DNA of 64,000 nt. It comes from Io17-Chloro-G2 sp965226825. GTDB taxonomy: Bacteria; Chloroflexota; Dehalococcoidia; Lucifugimonadales; UBA3495. Where the stretch lies: NCBI GenBank assembly GCA_965226825.1, contig CBDDED010000002.1:248001-312000 (forward strand). Direction: 5' to 3'. The position numbers and the translations under genes were made by a program. Positions 26,126-35,545 of the stretch are shown in pieces; the stretch's first letter is position 1, and every line of letters starts with the position of its first letter. The notes below the pieces were generated by a model. It was not told the origin of the DNA, did no database searches, and saw only the letters and a list, made by a program, of their open reading frames with translations.

Positions 26126-26541
26126 ATCTGCTTCCAACTTCGGCGAGCCCTACCCAGCCAATGCCGCCCGCCGGCAACCTATTTTAAGACCTTCTTCATT
26201 TTAAGACCGTCCTCACAAAAAGCCACAGCCCATTGCGGCCTTGAACCGGGTGCGGCGTTGAACCGGGGTCTCGGGGGTGTCGATGGAAATTGCCCAAAAC
26301 TGACATTCGCGTTACGCCTAAAGCGCCAGCAGTAACAGGATATATTTGGGTGCAGGCGCAGGCTGCTGGCAGGGAGGCAACCGGTTTCCGAAACCCTGCC
26401 AACCCGTACGCCTAGGTCCGGCCAGGGACTGGGAGCAAAATTGCCTCTTTCCCGCCTCGGACTGCACAACATTTTAGAGTCCGTCTGCCCGGTGTTCCAC
26501 CGGCTGGCGAGACCACTTAGAGGCGCCAAAGGAGATCGACC
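26126..26541. other. 416-bp intergenic region, no gene seen
   Basis: Divergent spacer between the deacetylase gene and a + strand coiled-coil gene. Short open frames lack ribosome sites or recognisable sequence. GGAGAT just before 26542 is the ribosome site of the next gene. Confidence 0.45.
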
Positions 26542-27204
26542 ATGCTCAACAACTACGAATCAACCCTGGACAAACGACTAAGAGAAGCAGAAGAGGCCGA
26601 AGCCCAGGTAAACAGATTGGGCGCCTTGGCCGCCGAGGCTCCGCAGTTGCGGGATGCCATGGCCAAAGCCCGAGTGGCAGCGGAGCGCAACCAGAAAAAA
26701 TCTGAGGCCATGAAGACCGCCGTGACGGCGGCGGAGTCGGCTGCAGAGGCCCAAGGCCAGGTCCCCGAGCTTCTGCACAATGCGACCAAGGCAGTAAAAG
26801 AGCTGTACAAGGCTCTCCGGACGACGGACGGATTCCGCCAAACTGCCGCCCAAGCCTTGACGGTCGCCGACCGCATGGACTACGAGCTTGAAGTAGCTGA
26901 GACCGAGGCGCGCGAGGTCTCGATGGACCGGGACCCCCGTGGGCTGGCATACGTTTTGGCCGCCCAGCACGGGGAAAACAAGGTCAAGAAGCTGCTGGAT
27001 GGGTTGGACCCGGACTTCAGTTTCCTCAGGGACTGCGACTTGGAAGACCCTATACACCGGGACTTGGCCAACTTCGTAGTTGCCCACGCGGTGCGCCGTT
27101 CAACCGCCTCTGCCGCCAAACCGGAATCCCAGCCGGCGCCCAAGGAAGAACCTCAGCCAAAACCCCAGCCGGTGATCCCGATCGGGGCTCCGGTCGAGGC
27201 CTAG
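26542..27204 (+). CDS. Coiled-coil protein of unknown function
   Basis: 220-residue soluble protein with no signal peptide. Residues 1 to about 110 are Ala/Glu/Lys/Arg-rich and should form a long coiled coil. A helical middle follows. The end (about 190-220) is a Pro/Lys/Glu-rich low-complexity tail with K-P-E-S-Q-P-A-P-K-E-E-P-Q-P-K-P. AAAGGAGAT precedes the ATG. I do not recognise a family, and neighbours give no clue. Base use matches the surroundings. Confidence 0.7.
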   Translation: MLNNYESTLDKRLREAEEAEAQVNRLGALAAEAPQLRDAMAKARVAAERNQKKSEAMKTAVTAAESAAEAQGQVPELLHNATKAVKELYKALRTTDGFRQTAAQALTVADRMDYELEVAETEAREVSMDRDPRGLAYVLAAQHGENKVKKLLDGLDPDFSFLRDCDLEDPIHRDLANFVVAHAVRRSTASAAKPESQPAPKEEPQPKPQPVIPIGAPVEA

Positions 27205-27338
27205 GCCACAACGACCGGGCGGATTGAGACTCGAGATAGCGAGCCGAGTAACCCACAACCAGCATCCAACCACCCGCGCCGAAATCCAGGGTTGACGCCT
27301 AGTTGCGGCCTGTCTACCATTGCTGTTGCCGCAGCCAG

Positions 27339-27400
27339 CGCTCAATCCTGGGTTGCCTTTGCCGTCGCCGCAGCAGGCGCTCAATCCTGGGTTGCCTTTC
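27339..27400 (+). repeat. Short direct repeat upstream of the peptidase gene
   Basis: The 22-bp block CGCTCAATCCTGGGTTGCCT plus TT occurs at 27339 and again 39 bp later at 27378. If the peptidase started further upstream it would encode a duplicated A-Q-S-W-V-A-F motif, but the lipoprotein signal argues for the downstream start. Confidence 0.6.
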
Positions 27401-27444
27401 GACCGTTCAGCTTACGGACCATTTGGCGTCCTTTCTGGAGGAGG

Positions 27445-28827
27445 ATGTTTCTCCGGCGTTACCTGATCCCCCTGGGGCTGGCGGCGCTGTTAATCACCGC
27501 CTGCGCCACCCAATCTCCTTCCGTATCATCTCCCCCACCGGCCACCGGACTGCCCACCGGCCCGATCACCGACATCACCCCGGAATTATCGACTCCTATC
27601 AGCCCGCCCGCTTCTTCGACCGTCTTTGCTCCACCATCTGGAGCAACTTCCACACTCGTTGACCACACGGACACATTCGCCGCCGGCCTGGAAAAGACCG
27701 CTCTGGGTCACAACGAACGGCTGGTCCGGGAGCTTAGCCCCAGGGAGAGCGCCACGGAGCGGGAATTGAACGCCGCCGAATTCCTGGCGAAAGAATTTGG
27801 CGAGCTGGGGTATTCCACCAAGATTCAGCCCTTTGACGTAGAACGCCTTTCCTCGGAATCCTCTTCTCTGAGCATTGCCAATGGGATCCAAGAACCAATT
27901 GAGGTCGTCCCTCTGAGGGGAAGCGCCTGGGGAACAGGCGCGGGGCCCTTGGTGGACGTAGGCCAGGCCGGGGATGGGGACCTGCCCGATGAGTCCCTTG
28001 ATGGGAAAGTTGCCCTGGTCCAGCGGGGAGGAATCACTTTCCAGGAGAAGGCAGGCCGGGTTGCCGATGCGGGCGCGTCAGCCGCCGTCATTTTCAACAA
28101 CCTGCCCGGCAGTTTCCGGGGCGATTTGGGCGAGTCCAGCGCCATTCCCGTCGCCGCTATATCCAAAGCTGACGGCGCCAAGCTGCTGGAACTGCTCAAT
28201 CAAGGTCCCGTGGATGCCGACCTGTTGGTAGACAGGGTTGTGCTTCCCTCGCGGAACGTGATTGCGGAGATGCCGGGCAGGGACGGGGACGTGGTAGTGT
28301 TGGGGGGGCACTACGACACCGTACCCGGGACCGACGGAGCCAACGATAATTCCTCCGGAATCTCGGTGCTGTTGACCCTGGCAGAGCAACTTGCAGAAAT
28401 AGACCTGCCCTTTCGGGTCCGGTTTATCGCCTTCGGTTCCGAGGAACTGGGGCTTTTGGGGAGCCGCGCGTACGTGGACTCCCTGACCGATGACGGCAAA
28501 GGGGAGATCGCGGCCATGTTGAACTTCGACGCCCTGGGATCCGGAAGCTCCGTGATGATCCTGGGTTCCGACAGCCTTACCCAACTGGCATCCGACGTAG
28601 CCGATGACCTGGAAATCTCGGTGATCCGCAGGCGGGCCCTGGACGGAGGTGACAGCGACCACACCAGCTTCGCCCGGCAGGGCATTCCCGTGCTGATGTT
28701 TGCTGCCCCGGATTTTTCCCGCATCCACACGCCGAACGATACGATGGAGTTTGTGGAACCCAATCTCTTGAGAGATTCTGCTTGGTTGGCATTGGAAATA
28801 TTGAAATCAGAGGGTTTTCCCCGGTAA
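27445..28827 (+). CDS. M28-family metallopeptidase, lipoprotein with PA domain
   Basis: 460 residues from ATG 27445, directly after TGGAGGAGG. A short basic hydrophobic signal ends I-T-A-C20, a good lipobox, so the mature protein is likely membrane-anchored and extracellular. A Pro/Ser/Thr-rich spacer (21-75) precedes a protease-associated domain (about 150-240, A-L-V-Q-R-G-G) and an M28 zinc aminopeptidase domain. Zinc ligands are visible in G-G-H-Y-D-T, D-N-S-S-G, G-S-E-E-L-G-L, the L-N-F-D segment and D-H-T-S-F. The longer open frame upstream carries a short duplicated sequence and no signal, so it was not used. It probably feeds on extracellular peptides. Confidence 0.9.
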   Translation: MFLRRYLIPLGLAALLITACATQSPSVSSPPPATGLPTGPITDITPELSTPISPPASSTVFAPPSGATSTLVDHTDTFAAGLEKTALGHNERLVRELSPRESATERELNAAEFLAKEFGELGYSTKIQPFDVERLSSESSSLSIANGIQEPIEVVPLRGSAWGTGAGPLVDVGQAGDGDLPDESLDGKVALVQRGGITFQEKAGRVADAGASAAVIFNNLPGSFRGDLGESSAIPVAAISKADGAKLLELLNQGPVDADLLVDRVVLPSRNVIAEMPGRDGDVVVLGGHYDTVPGTDGANDNSSGISVLLTLAEQLAEIDLPFRVRFIAFGSEELGLLGSRAYVDSLTDDGKGEIAAMLNFDALGSGSSVMILGSDSLTQLASDVADDLEISVIRRRALDGGDSDHTSFARQGIPVLMFAAPDFSRIHTPNDTMEFVEPNLLRDSAWLALEILKSEGFPR

Positions 28828-29022
28828 ACATCGATGAGCTGGCGGCTGGATATAATTCGGGACGCGTCGCGAATAAACGGCGACCTAAATTCGGCCTGGA
28901 ATGCCTGCTGGTTTACCAGAAATCAGGATGGGAAAAGCCGGGTAGACGGGTACACTACACTTACGACCGGAGAACCACTGATAAAGGCGCTGAACTAACC
29001 ATATTCACTGGAGAGCCAAGTT

Positions 29023-30033
29023 ATGAAATTCGGTGTATACAGCTCCATCGCCGATCCTCCCGCGGGGGAGAACATTGCCCGGTGCATCGAAGAGGTGTTG
29101 GAAGAAGCCCAGCTAGCAGAGGAGTGCGGGTTCGATTCCTATTTCTTCGGCGAGCATCACCAGGACAAGGACGGATTTCTTCCTTCGCCCCTGATTGTCG
29201 CCACGGCGGTGGCCGCACGCACCCGAACCCTGCAAGTCGGCACCTCGGTGATTCTGTTGCCGCTGCACCATCCCGTCCATCTGGCCGAGGATGTGGTCAC
29301 CCTGGACCAGGTATCACAAGGGAGAATAATCCTGGGGGTTGGCATCGGCTATCAACCTGCGGACTTCCGAGCTTTTGACATTGCCATGGAAAACCGGGTG
29401 GGCTTGTTCGAGGAGGGCATCGAGGTCATCCGGCAATGTTGGACCGGCAAGCCGTTTACCTTCCGGGGCGAACACTTCAACATCCAGGACGTTACGGTCC
29501 GCCCTGCGCCCTACCAACAACCCTCGCCTCCTCTTTGGATCGGGGCGAGCACCATGCCGGGCGCTCGCCGGGCCGGACGCCTGGCCGACGCCTTCATCGC
29601 CGGGCCCAGCACCAACCTGGAGCGCACCCTGAGGTTGGTCGACGCCTACCGCGAGTCCGCATTGAAAGCAGGACGGGAACCCAACGTGGTGTTGATGCGG
29701 GATGCCTGGGTGGCGGAAACCAGGGCACAGGCCGAAGAAACCTACGGGCCGGAGGTGCTGGATGCATATAAGTACTACTGGCGCAACGGCCTGGCCGAAT
29801 TCAAGAGCTTCACCTCCGAGAGTGAGTTCAACATCGAAGACATCGGCCCCGACCGCCTGATCCTGGGCGACCCCGAGGAATGTGCGGCAGAGTTCCACCG
29901 TTGGAGCGAAGCCGTCGGCACGGACTACTTCCACCTGAGACTTAGGCACGCCCACTCCGGGGGGCCGCCTCACCAGAAAATCATGGACGCCATAAAGCTC
30001 TTCGGCCAAGAAGTCTTTCCGATGTGCCGCTAG
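29023..30033 (+). CDS. LLM-class flavin-dependent oxidoreductase
   Basis: 336-residue bacterial luciferase-like TIM barrel. Motifs: A-E-E-C-G-F-D-S-Y-F-F-G-E-H-H (about residue 33), T-S-V-I-L-L-P-L-H-H-P-V (about 75), and G-R-I-I-L-G-V-G-I-G-Y (about 105). These are shared by FMN-dependent monooxygenases and F420-dependent enzymes; the sequence alone does not decide the cofactor. GGAGAG lies upstream of the ATG. A TATAAT at 28851 could start transcription. SAR202-type genomes carry many such enzymes for recalcitrant organic matter; that link is inference. Confidence 0.87.
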   Translation: MKFGVYSSIADPPAGENIARCIEEVLEEAQLAEECGFDSYFFGEHHQDKDGFLPSPLIVATAVAARTRTLQVGTSVILLPLHHPVHLAEDVVTLDQVSQGRIILGVGIGYQPADFRAFDIAMENRVGLFEEGIEVIRQCWTGKPFTFRGEHFNIQDVTVRPAPYQQPSPPLWIGASTMPGARRAGRLADAFIAGPSTNLERTLRLVDAYRESALKAGREPNVVLMRDAWVAETRAQAEETYGPEVLDAYKYYWRNGLAEFKSFTSESEFNIEDIGPDRLILGDPEECAAEFHRWSEAVGTDYFHLRLRHAHSGGPPHQKIMDAIKLFGQEVFPMCR

Positions 30034-30159
30034 GGCTGGCGGCGTTCCGGGCCAACGGTGAACCGTAGAGGCGCCGCGTAAACAACACTCGCCAATTTAT
30101 TCCAGCGCATCTGGTTCCTTGGGTTTTGCTCCACAATTCAACCAATCAGGAGGCCGACA

Positions 30160-30921
30160 ATGGCGTCGTTTGAACAGTACTCCGACAAATTCGAAACAGT
30201 GCGTATGACTCGCCGGGACGGAATTCTGCAGATGACCTTCCACACCAACGACGGGCCTTTGCAGTGGGGCGAGGCTCCTCACCGGGAGCTTCCCGAGGCG
30301 TTCCGGGACGTGGGCAGCGACCCGGAAAACAAGGTGGTGATAATGACCGGCACCGGCGACGCGTTTTCCGGACCGCCCGGCACCCGGCAATCCCGTCCCA
30401 AGAGGACGCCCCAACAGTGGGACAAGACCTACTGGGAAGGGAAGCACCTTTTGGGGAACTTGCTGGATATCGAAGTCCCGATGATCAGCGCCATCAACGG
30501 GCCGGCGCTGCGACACTCGGAGTTGCCCCTGTTGTGCGACATTGTGCTTGGATCCGAGGACGTGGCCTTTCAGGACTCCGGACACTTCACCAACGGCTTA
30601 ATCCCCGGTGACGGGATGCACGTGATAATGCCCCTATTGCTGGGCCTCAACCGCGGCAGATACTTTCTGCTCACCGGGCAGACCATACATGCGGAGGAGG
30701 CATTGGCACTGGGCCTGGTGAGCGAGCTCTTGCCGAAAGACGACTTGCTCCCCAGAGCTTGGGCCTTGGCCGAGCAACTGGTGCAGGAGTCGCCCCTGGT
30801 GCTTCGTTACACCCGGGTCTTGATTACCCAGTTGGTCAAGCGGCAAATGCACGACATACTGGGGTACGGCCTGGCCCTGGAGGGACTGGGTTCAGTGGAC
30901 ACCATGCTCCAACAGAGTTAA
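30160..30921 (+). CDS. Enoyl-CoA hydratase/isomerase (crotonase) family protein
   Basis: 253 residues with the crotonase fold: V-V-I-M-T-G-T-G-D-A-F-S-G (about residue 62), an oxyanion-hole region I-N-G-P-A-L-R-H-S-E-L-P-L-L-C-D-I (about 110), and a C-terminal helix. The usual Gly-Gly-Gly next to the second oxyanion residue is replaced (L-R-H-S-E), as in carbon-carbon bond hydrolases of the superfamily such as 6-oxocamphor hydrolase; that similarity is only suggestive. An AGGAGG lies 10 bases before the ATG. It follows the LLM enzyme by 126 bp and may act in the same pathway. Confidence 0.82.
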   Translation: MASFEQYSDKFETVRMTRRDGILQMTFHTNDGPLQWGEAPHRELPEAFRDVGSDPENKVVIMTGTGDAFSGPPGTRQSRPKRTPQQWDKTYWEGKHLLGNLLDIEVPMISAINGPALRHSELPLLCDIVLGSEDVAFQDSGHFTNGLIPGDGMHVIMPLLLGLNRGRYFLLTGQTIHAEEALALGLVSELLPKDDLLPRAWALAEQLVQESPLVLRYTRVLITQLVKRQMHDILGYGLALEGLGSVDTMLQQS

Positions 30922-31063
30922 GCACTTACTCGTTTCTGCCCGCCGGAAGGCCAGAGATACCGTAGCATTTCCTATTGACGGTAACGGAGGGTGACCAAAT
31001 GCTCCGGGGTTTAACTCGGAGCATTTCCGGCTCCCCGTTCCGCAGAATTCCTCTGTCCCGGGA

Positions 31064-32317
31064 TTACATCCTTCGCAGACGGGGCGAAAGCAGCCCCAAG
31101 ACTACGGCCAGGCTTGCGAGAATGATGCCGTGGGCCAACAGGGCGATTTTCGGGCTGGTGGCTCCGGCCAGGAAGCCGATCTCCACCTGGCCGGCCGGGC
31201 CGACGCCGGTGGCCACCAGCCACGAGCCCATGGCGCGCCCCCGTTGCTGGTTGGTCACGCTGAATTGCAGCATGCCCTGGTGAAGGATGTCGGCGGCTGA
31301 AGCCATTGAGTTTATCAAGGCCACGAACACCAATGCGGTCCACATTACACTGGCCTGGGACAAAAGCACCTGGCCCACACCGAACAAGAACAACACCACC
31401 AATAGCGTTGGTCCGCGCCGGCGCACTTCGCCGAGGGCCGCCATTGCCAGCACCCCCAACGTACCGCCAAGGAAACGGAAAGCAGTGAGTACCCCCAGAC
31501 CTAAGGCACCGACGCGCAGGACTTCCTTGGCCAGCACCGGCAGCATTACCTGGTGGGAGAACCCAAACAACTCCCCAGCGCCGGTGGTCACAATCAGAAT
31601 CAGCATTGTCCGGTTAGAACGAAGTTGAGTGAAGTAGTTGACTATGTTTTCCCGTACGGACTCGCGCTCCAACGGTGCCGACTCCCCGGCCTCTCGGAGC
31701 CACAGCAAGGCCAACCCGCCTACAGCGTAACCGCATCCCATAACCGTGAAAGTTGTTCCCGGTCCCCACCATTGAATTGCTCCGCCGGCGAGCAATGCTC
31801 CAAACACTCCGCCGAGCCGTTGGGCCAGGGAAATGATAGCTATGCCTTGCATTGCGGCGCCGCTGCCGACAAGGTCGTAGACGTACACCATCCGCGAGCT
31901 CATATAAAAGGTGTGGAAGACTCCCATAAGGAACGCCGCCAACATCAGCAGCCACACGGCAATCGTTCCGGTGAACACAGCAACCGCAACACCAGCAGCC
32001 AGCGTCACCATGCCCAACAGCGACCCGCGCATGATGGATCTCCGGTCAAGCCGGTCGGACATGGACCCGGCGACGAATCCAACGATCAGGTTGGGAGCCG
32101 AGCGCAAAGCGAAGACCACCCCCACCATGGCGGCGGACTCGGTCATTTCGAACACGAGCCAACCCAGAACGACCTGCTGCATCCCTTGTCCGATCTGGTT
32201 GGCCAAGGTCGACACCCAGAGCACTCGGAAATCCGCGTAGCGCAGGGTGTTAAGCAGCTGCCCCAGCGATGACTCTGGAACTCTGACCGGGAGCGCTGGA
32301 CCTTCTACTTCGGACAT
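31064..32317 (-). CDS. MFS transporter (EntS/DHA3-like)
   Basis: 417 residues with twelve hydrophobic segments. N-terminal F-R-V-L-W-V-S-T-L-A-N-Q-I-G and the loop G-S-M-S-D-R-L-D-R-R after helix 2 mark the drug/H+ antiporter-3 group. Likely exports a hydrophobic compound or siderophore; the cargo is unknown. It is convergent with the crotonase gene and divergent from the PAC2 gene. Confidence 0.85.
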   Translation of the reverse strand: MSEVEGPALPVRVPESSLGQLLNTLRYADFRVLWVSTLANQIGQGMQQVVLGWLVFEMTESAAMVGVVFALRSAPNLIVGFVAGSMSDRLDRRSIMRGSLLGMVTLAAGVAVAVFTGTIAVWLLMLAAFLMGVFHTFYMSSRMVYVYDLVGSGAAMQGIAIISLAQRLGGVFGALLAGGAIQWWGPGTTFTVMGCGYAVGGLALLWLREAGESAPLERESVRENIVNYFTQLRSNRTMLILIVTTGAGELFGFSHQVMLPVLAKEVLRVGALGLGVLTAFRFLGGTLGVLAMAALGEVRRRGPTLLVVLFLFGVGQVLLSQASVMWTALVFVALINSMASAADILHQGMLQFSVTNQQRGRAMGSWLVATGVGPAGQVEIGFLAGATSPKIALLAHGIILASLAVVLGLLSPRLRRM

Positions 32318-32712
32318 ACCATTCTATGAACCCGTGCCGGAATACCGGGGCGGCAATTCCCTTCGGGGACCGTGGGACTACCTACTTTTCTTCAACCTTA
32401 TTCCTAGTTGCGGGAATTCGAGGAAGGGTACAGGGACGGGCCGGGCTGTCTCGGCTGAGTCTAACACATGGCGGACCGCATCAATCGAGCGGCCCAGGGT
32501 CTTTTCCTTGTCCGTCCGCGGCGATTCCCGCCACAACGCCCGCCTCTGGACTACCGTTGCGACGAGAATGAAGGGAGGCCTTGCCCAGGCCAAGTAAGAC
32601 TATGGAAATCACCCGTTCTTGTGAGAATGAACACCCGAACTCCCACGGCCGGTATTGTGTCCCGAATGGCGCGGGGGTTGAAATATTCCCCTTTTTCTGG
32701 CAGTATTGGGCC
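32318..32712. other. 395-bp divergent spacer with a degenerate dispersed repeat
   Basis: No gene seen. A diverged copy of the dispersed element lies at about 32539-32576 (CCTCTGGACTACCGTTGCGA). An open frame running into the PAC2 gene from the left shows no family similarity before 32713. Confidence 0.5.
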
Positions 32713-33624
32713 ATGAAAATCGGCGCTTTCGAGATTCACGAACCCGTTCCCGAGTTGAGGGATCCCCACGTTTTCGCCATGGTACGGCCATGGGTTGACG
32801 TGGGAAGCGTTGGAACATTGACGCTGAACCGGCTGGAGCGCTACCTTGGCTCCAAGGAACTTGGAAAGCTGGAGCGCCCAGGGAACTTCTTCGACTTCAC
32901 TCGCTATCGCCCTACCATCAGGATGGTCAAGGGAGTGCGAGAGGTAAAAGTTCCCAACAGCATCGTGCGCTACGCTCAGACCGAAAACGGGCCCGATTAC
33001 ATGTTCCTGCACCTGTTGGAACCCCATTCCAACGGTGAGGACTACACCGATTCCATCCTGGAAGTGGTGAAGTACTTTGGGGTGAAACGGTATTGCCGGG
33101 TCGGCGCAATGTATGATGCCGTACCCCATACCCGGCCCCTGCTAATCACCGGCAACCTTGGCGGCGTGCCTCAGATCAAAGAGGTGCCGCGCCTCCGCCT
33201 GCGCGGCAGCACCTACCAGGGTCCCACCACCATCATGAACCTGCTTTCAGAAGGCGTTGAACAGTCGGAGATAGAGTCCGTCAACTTCATGGTGCACCTG
33301 CCCCAGTACGTCCAACTGGAGGAAGACTACACCGGAGCCTCACGCATGATCGAGGCCCTTTCTTCGATCTACCCGGAAATACCGGCGGACCTGGCGCCCA
33401 TTCGCCGGGGCCAGCGTCAATACCGTGAATTGAGCGCAACCATGGAGCGCAACGCGGAACTGAGAGAACTGATCCAACAAATGGAAGCCCACTACGACGC
33501 CCAGTTGGATTCGGAAGAAGCCGCCAAGAAAGAGTCCCCAGCGGTTTCCAACCTCTCGCCGGAAATCGAGCGGTTCCTCAGCGAGTTAGGCGAACGCCTG
33601 GAGCCCGGAGACACCGACCCGTAA
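32713..33624 (+). CDS. PAC2 family protein
   Basis: 303 residues from ATG 32713. The PAC2 fold is recognisable by F-A-M-V-R-P-W-V-D-V-G-S-V-G-T-L (about residue 20), then Y-F-G-V-K-R-Y-C-R-V-G-A-M-Y-D, T-R-P-L-L-I-T-G and a late V-N-F-M-V-H-L-P-Q-Y. The family is named for a eukaryotic proteasome assembly chaperone; bacterial members occur in actinobacteria and Chloroflexota with no fixed role. A charged helical tail follows (about 235-303). No ribosome site is obvious, so leaderless translation is possible. A longer N-terminal extension in frame has no family support. Confidence 0.8.
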   Translation: MKIGAFEIHEPVPELRDPHVFAMVRPWVDVGSVGTLTLNRLERYLGSKELGKLERPGNFFDFTRYRPTIRMVKGVREVKVPNSIVRYAQTENGPDYMFLHLLEPHSNGEDYTDSILEVVKYFGVKRYCRVGAMYDAVPHTRPLLITGNLGGVPQIKEVPRLRLRGSTYQGPTTIMNLLSEGVEQSEIESVNFMVHLPQYVQLEEDYTGASRMIEALSSIYPEIPADLAPIRRGQRQYRELSATMERNAELRELIQQMEAHYDAQLDSEEAAKKESPAVSNLSPEIERFLSELGERLEPGDTDP

Positions 33625-33767
33625 ACACCGGCGCATCAATCACCCGTCGATCACCCCCTACTACCACCCACTCCCCGGGCAATCATTACTATGAAAATGG
33701 GCTATTGTTATGGTGATGACTGGGGTTGGGTTCGGGGCCGGGGCCCAAGTGGTAGACTGGGCCAGCT

Positions 33768-34142
33768 ATGACCGCCGACTCTGACCGCATCAGCAGGCTT
33801 GAAGGCATCATTGAGCAGATTGCCGACACGCTGACCGCCCTCCAGGCGGGCCAGGAATCCTTGCGCACCGAGATGCGGAACGGACACGCCGCACTGCGGG
33901 CTGAGATACAGAATGGAGATGCCGCACTGCGCGTTGAGATGCAAAACGGGGACGCCGCACTGCGCACGGACATACAGAATGGGGACGCTGCCCTACGTAC
34001 TGAGATGCATGAGTCCATCGGCGGGCTGCGGAACGAGATGCACAATCAGACCCGCATGGTCCTATTGGTAAGTGTCGGTATCTGGGGAACCGTCATTGCC
34101 GGCATAGTGGCCGCGGTCGTGGTTCCTATTCTACAAACCTAA
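33768..34142 (+). CDS. Tail-anchored protein with 11-residue coiled-coil repeats
   Basis: 124 residues. Residues 1-35 are a heptad-type helix. From about 36 to 85 there are five near-identical 11-residue units (E-M-Q-N-G-D-A-A-L-R-T type), a hendecad pattern that makes a right-handed or straight coiled coil. One hydrophobic helix (about 96-120) ends the protein, so the repeat stalk probably faces the cytosol from the membrane. The DNA repeats as 33-bp units. The gene resembles small phage-shock/DUF1640-like or myosin-tail-like anchors but I cannot assign it. Ribosome site is weak. Confidence 0.65.
   Translation: MTADSDRISRLEGIIEQIADTLTALQAGQESLRTEMRNGHAALRAEIQNGDAALRVEMQNGDAALRTDIQNGDAALRTEMHESIGGLRNEMHNQTRMVLLVSVGIWGTVIAGIVAAVVVPILQT
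33867..34001 (+). repeat. 33-bp coding repeats
   Basis: About four to five units with GAGATGCAAAACGGGGACGC-like sequence and GCCGCACTGCGC core repeat inside the tail-anchored coiled-coil gene. Length in multiples of 33 keeps the frame and would allow copy-number change by slippage. Confidence 0.7.
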
Positions 34143-34481
34143 CATCGTCCCCTCTGTGCCATCCCAGCCCGTTATCACGGGCGCCGCCCCAGGCTTACGG
34201 GGGGCGGAACGGCTTCCGACCCAACCCACCAACCCGTCATTAATGGAAATGGGCTATTTTCCTCATAACGACGGAGTGGGCCCTGCGATGAGAATTGCAG
34301 TGGACCGGCTCGGCTGGATGGACATCAGTATGGCCTTGCGCTAGCTTCGCGTTGTTCTTGCTCGCCTATAACCCTTGTGCTAGACTTCCGGGAGTCTTGG
34401 CCGAATGGCCGGGCGCCTCACGTTTGACCCCGGGGTTGGCTGAATCCCCACCAAATTAACCTGCGCTACAAGGCTCGTAGT
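34143..34481. other. 339-bp spacer and leader upstream of trpS
   Basis: No coding frame is convincing. It holds the trpS promoter (34358-34386) and a leader of about 90 bases. I looked for the T-box AGGGTGGTACCGCG-like motif and did not find it. Confidence 0.45.
34358..34386 (+). promoter_or_regulatory. Likely promoter of trpS
   Basis: TTGCTC (34358-34363), 17-bp spacer, TAGACT (34381-34386). Moderate match to sigma-70 consensus. Confidence 0.45.
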
Positions 34482-35528
34482 ATGGCGTCTAACCCCGTTG
34501 CATCTGGTAGTAGTACTGGCGAGTCCCCCGGCAGCCCCCGCGGCGTGATTTTTTCCGGAATGCGCCCCACCGGACGCCTGCACTTGGGCAATTACCTGGG
34601 GGCGTTGCAGAACTGGGTCGATCTTCAGCAGGATTATCGCTGCATCTACTGCGCGGTGGACATCCACGCGCTGACCACAGTGGAAACGCCCGAAGACACC
34701 GCTGCGATTCAACCCAACATAGAAGACATGGTGCTCGACTGGTTGGCGGCCGGTGTGGACCCGGAACGGCACATTGTCTTCGTTCAATCCCACGTGCCCG
34801 AGGTCATGTCCCTGAATACCCTGTTAAGCATGGTCACGCCGTTGGGCTGGCTGCTGCGGGTCCCGACCTTCAAGGAAAAGGTCAGGCAGATGGACGAGAC
34901 CGAAGAGAGCGTCAACTACGGGTTGGTGGGTTACCCAGTCCTTCAGACGGCGGACATCATTCTTTATAAGGCAGACACGGTGCCGGTGGGTCAAGACCAA
35001 GTCCCTCACTTGGAGTTGGCCCGGGAAATCGTCCGGCGATTCAACAACAGGTACGGCGAAACTTTCCCCGAGCCCCAGGCCAAGCTCACAGAGGCGCCGC
35101 TCATCCTGGGCTTGGACGGCCAGCAAAAGATGAGCAAGTCGTTGGACAACCACCTGGAGTTGGCCGCAACCCCGGAGGACACAACACGGCGCCTGGCGTC
35201 AGCGTTCACCGACCCGCAGCGGCAACGCAGGTCCGACCCGGGACGGCCCGAGGTTTGCAACATATACTCGTTGCACAAGACTTTCAGCTCGCCGCATGAA
35301 GTCGGCGCGGTTTACAGCGAATGCACCACCGCCCAGAGGGGTTGCGTCGATTGCAAGAGGCACCTGGCGGGCAACGTCAACGCCTACCTGGAACCCCTTC
35401 GCGAACGCCGGCGGGAATTCCAGCAACGGCCCAGCTACGTCAAAGAAGTGTTGGACGACGGAGCCAAGCGCGCCAGCGCTATTGCCCAAGAGACCATGCA
35501 AGAGGTCTACCAGAAGATGGGTCTGTAG
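34482..35528 (+). CDS. trpS: Tryptophanyl-tRNA synthetase
   Basis: 348-residue class I aminoacyl-tRNA synthetase. The HIGH-like signature is H-L-G-N (residues 34-37) after S-G-M-R-P-T-G-R-L; the KMSKS loop is exact at about residue 216. Other marks are Y-C-A-V-D-I-H-A-L-T and G-Y-P-V-L-Q-T-A-D-I-I-L-Y. A 20-residue Ser/Gly-rich N-terminal extension precedes the usual start. It charges tRNA-Trp with tryptophan. The inositol phosphatase gene follows 17 bp later, likely cotranscribed. Confidence 0.97.
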   Translation: MASNPVASGSSTGESPGSPRGVIFSGMRPTGRLHLGNYLGALQNWVDLQQDYRCIYCAVDIHALTTVETPEDTAAIQPNIEDMVLDWLAAGVDPERHIVFVQSHVPEVMSLNTLLSMVTPLGWLLRVPTFKEKVRQMDETEESVNYGLVGYPVLQTADIILYKADTVPVGQDQVPHLELAREIVRRFNNRYGETFPEPQAKLTEAPLILGLDGQQKMSKSLDNHLELAATPEDTTRRLASAFTDPQRQRRSDPGRPEVCNIYSLHKTFSSPHEVGAVYSECTTAQRGCVDCKRHLAGNVNAYLEPLRERRREFQQRPSYVKEVLDDGAKRASAIAQETMQEVYQKMGL

Positions 35529-35545
35529 GGGGGAACGGCTAAACC

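Noticed and set aside
26138..26335. Small open frames upstream of the coiled-coil gene
   Set aside because: No ribosome sites, no recognisable sequence, and they run antisense through the deacetylase start.
30097..30585. Minus-strand frame opposite the crotonase gene
   Set aside because: Shadow of the real + strand gene with crotonase motifs and an AGGAGG site.
34387..34481. T-box riboswitch in the trpS leader
   Set aside because: No specifier loop or AGGGTGGTACCGCG-like antiterminator motif is present.
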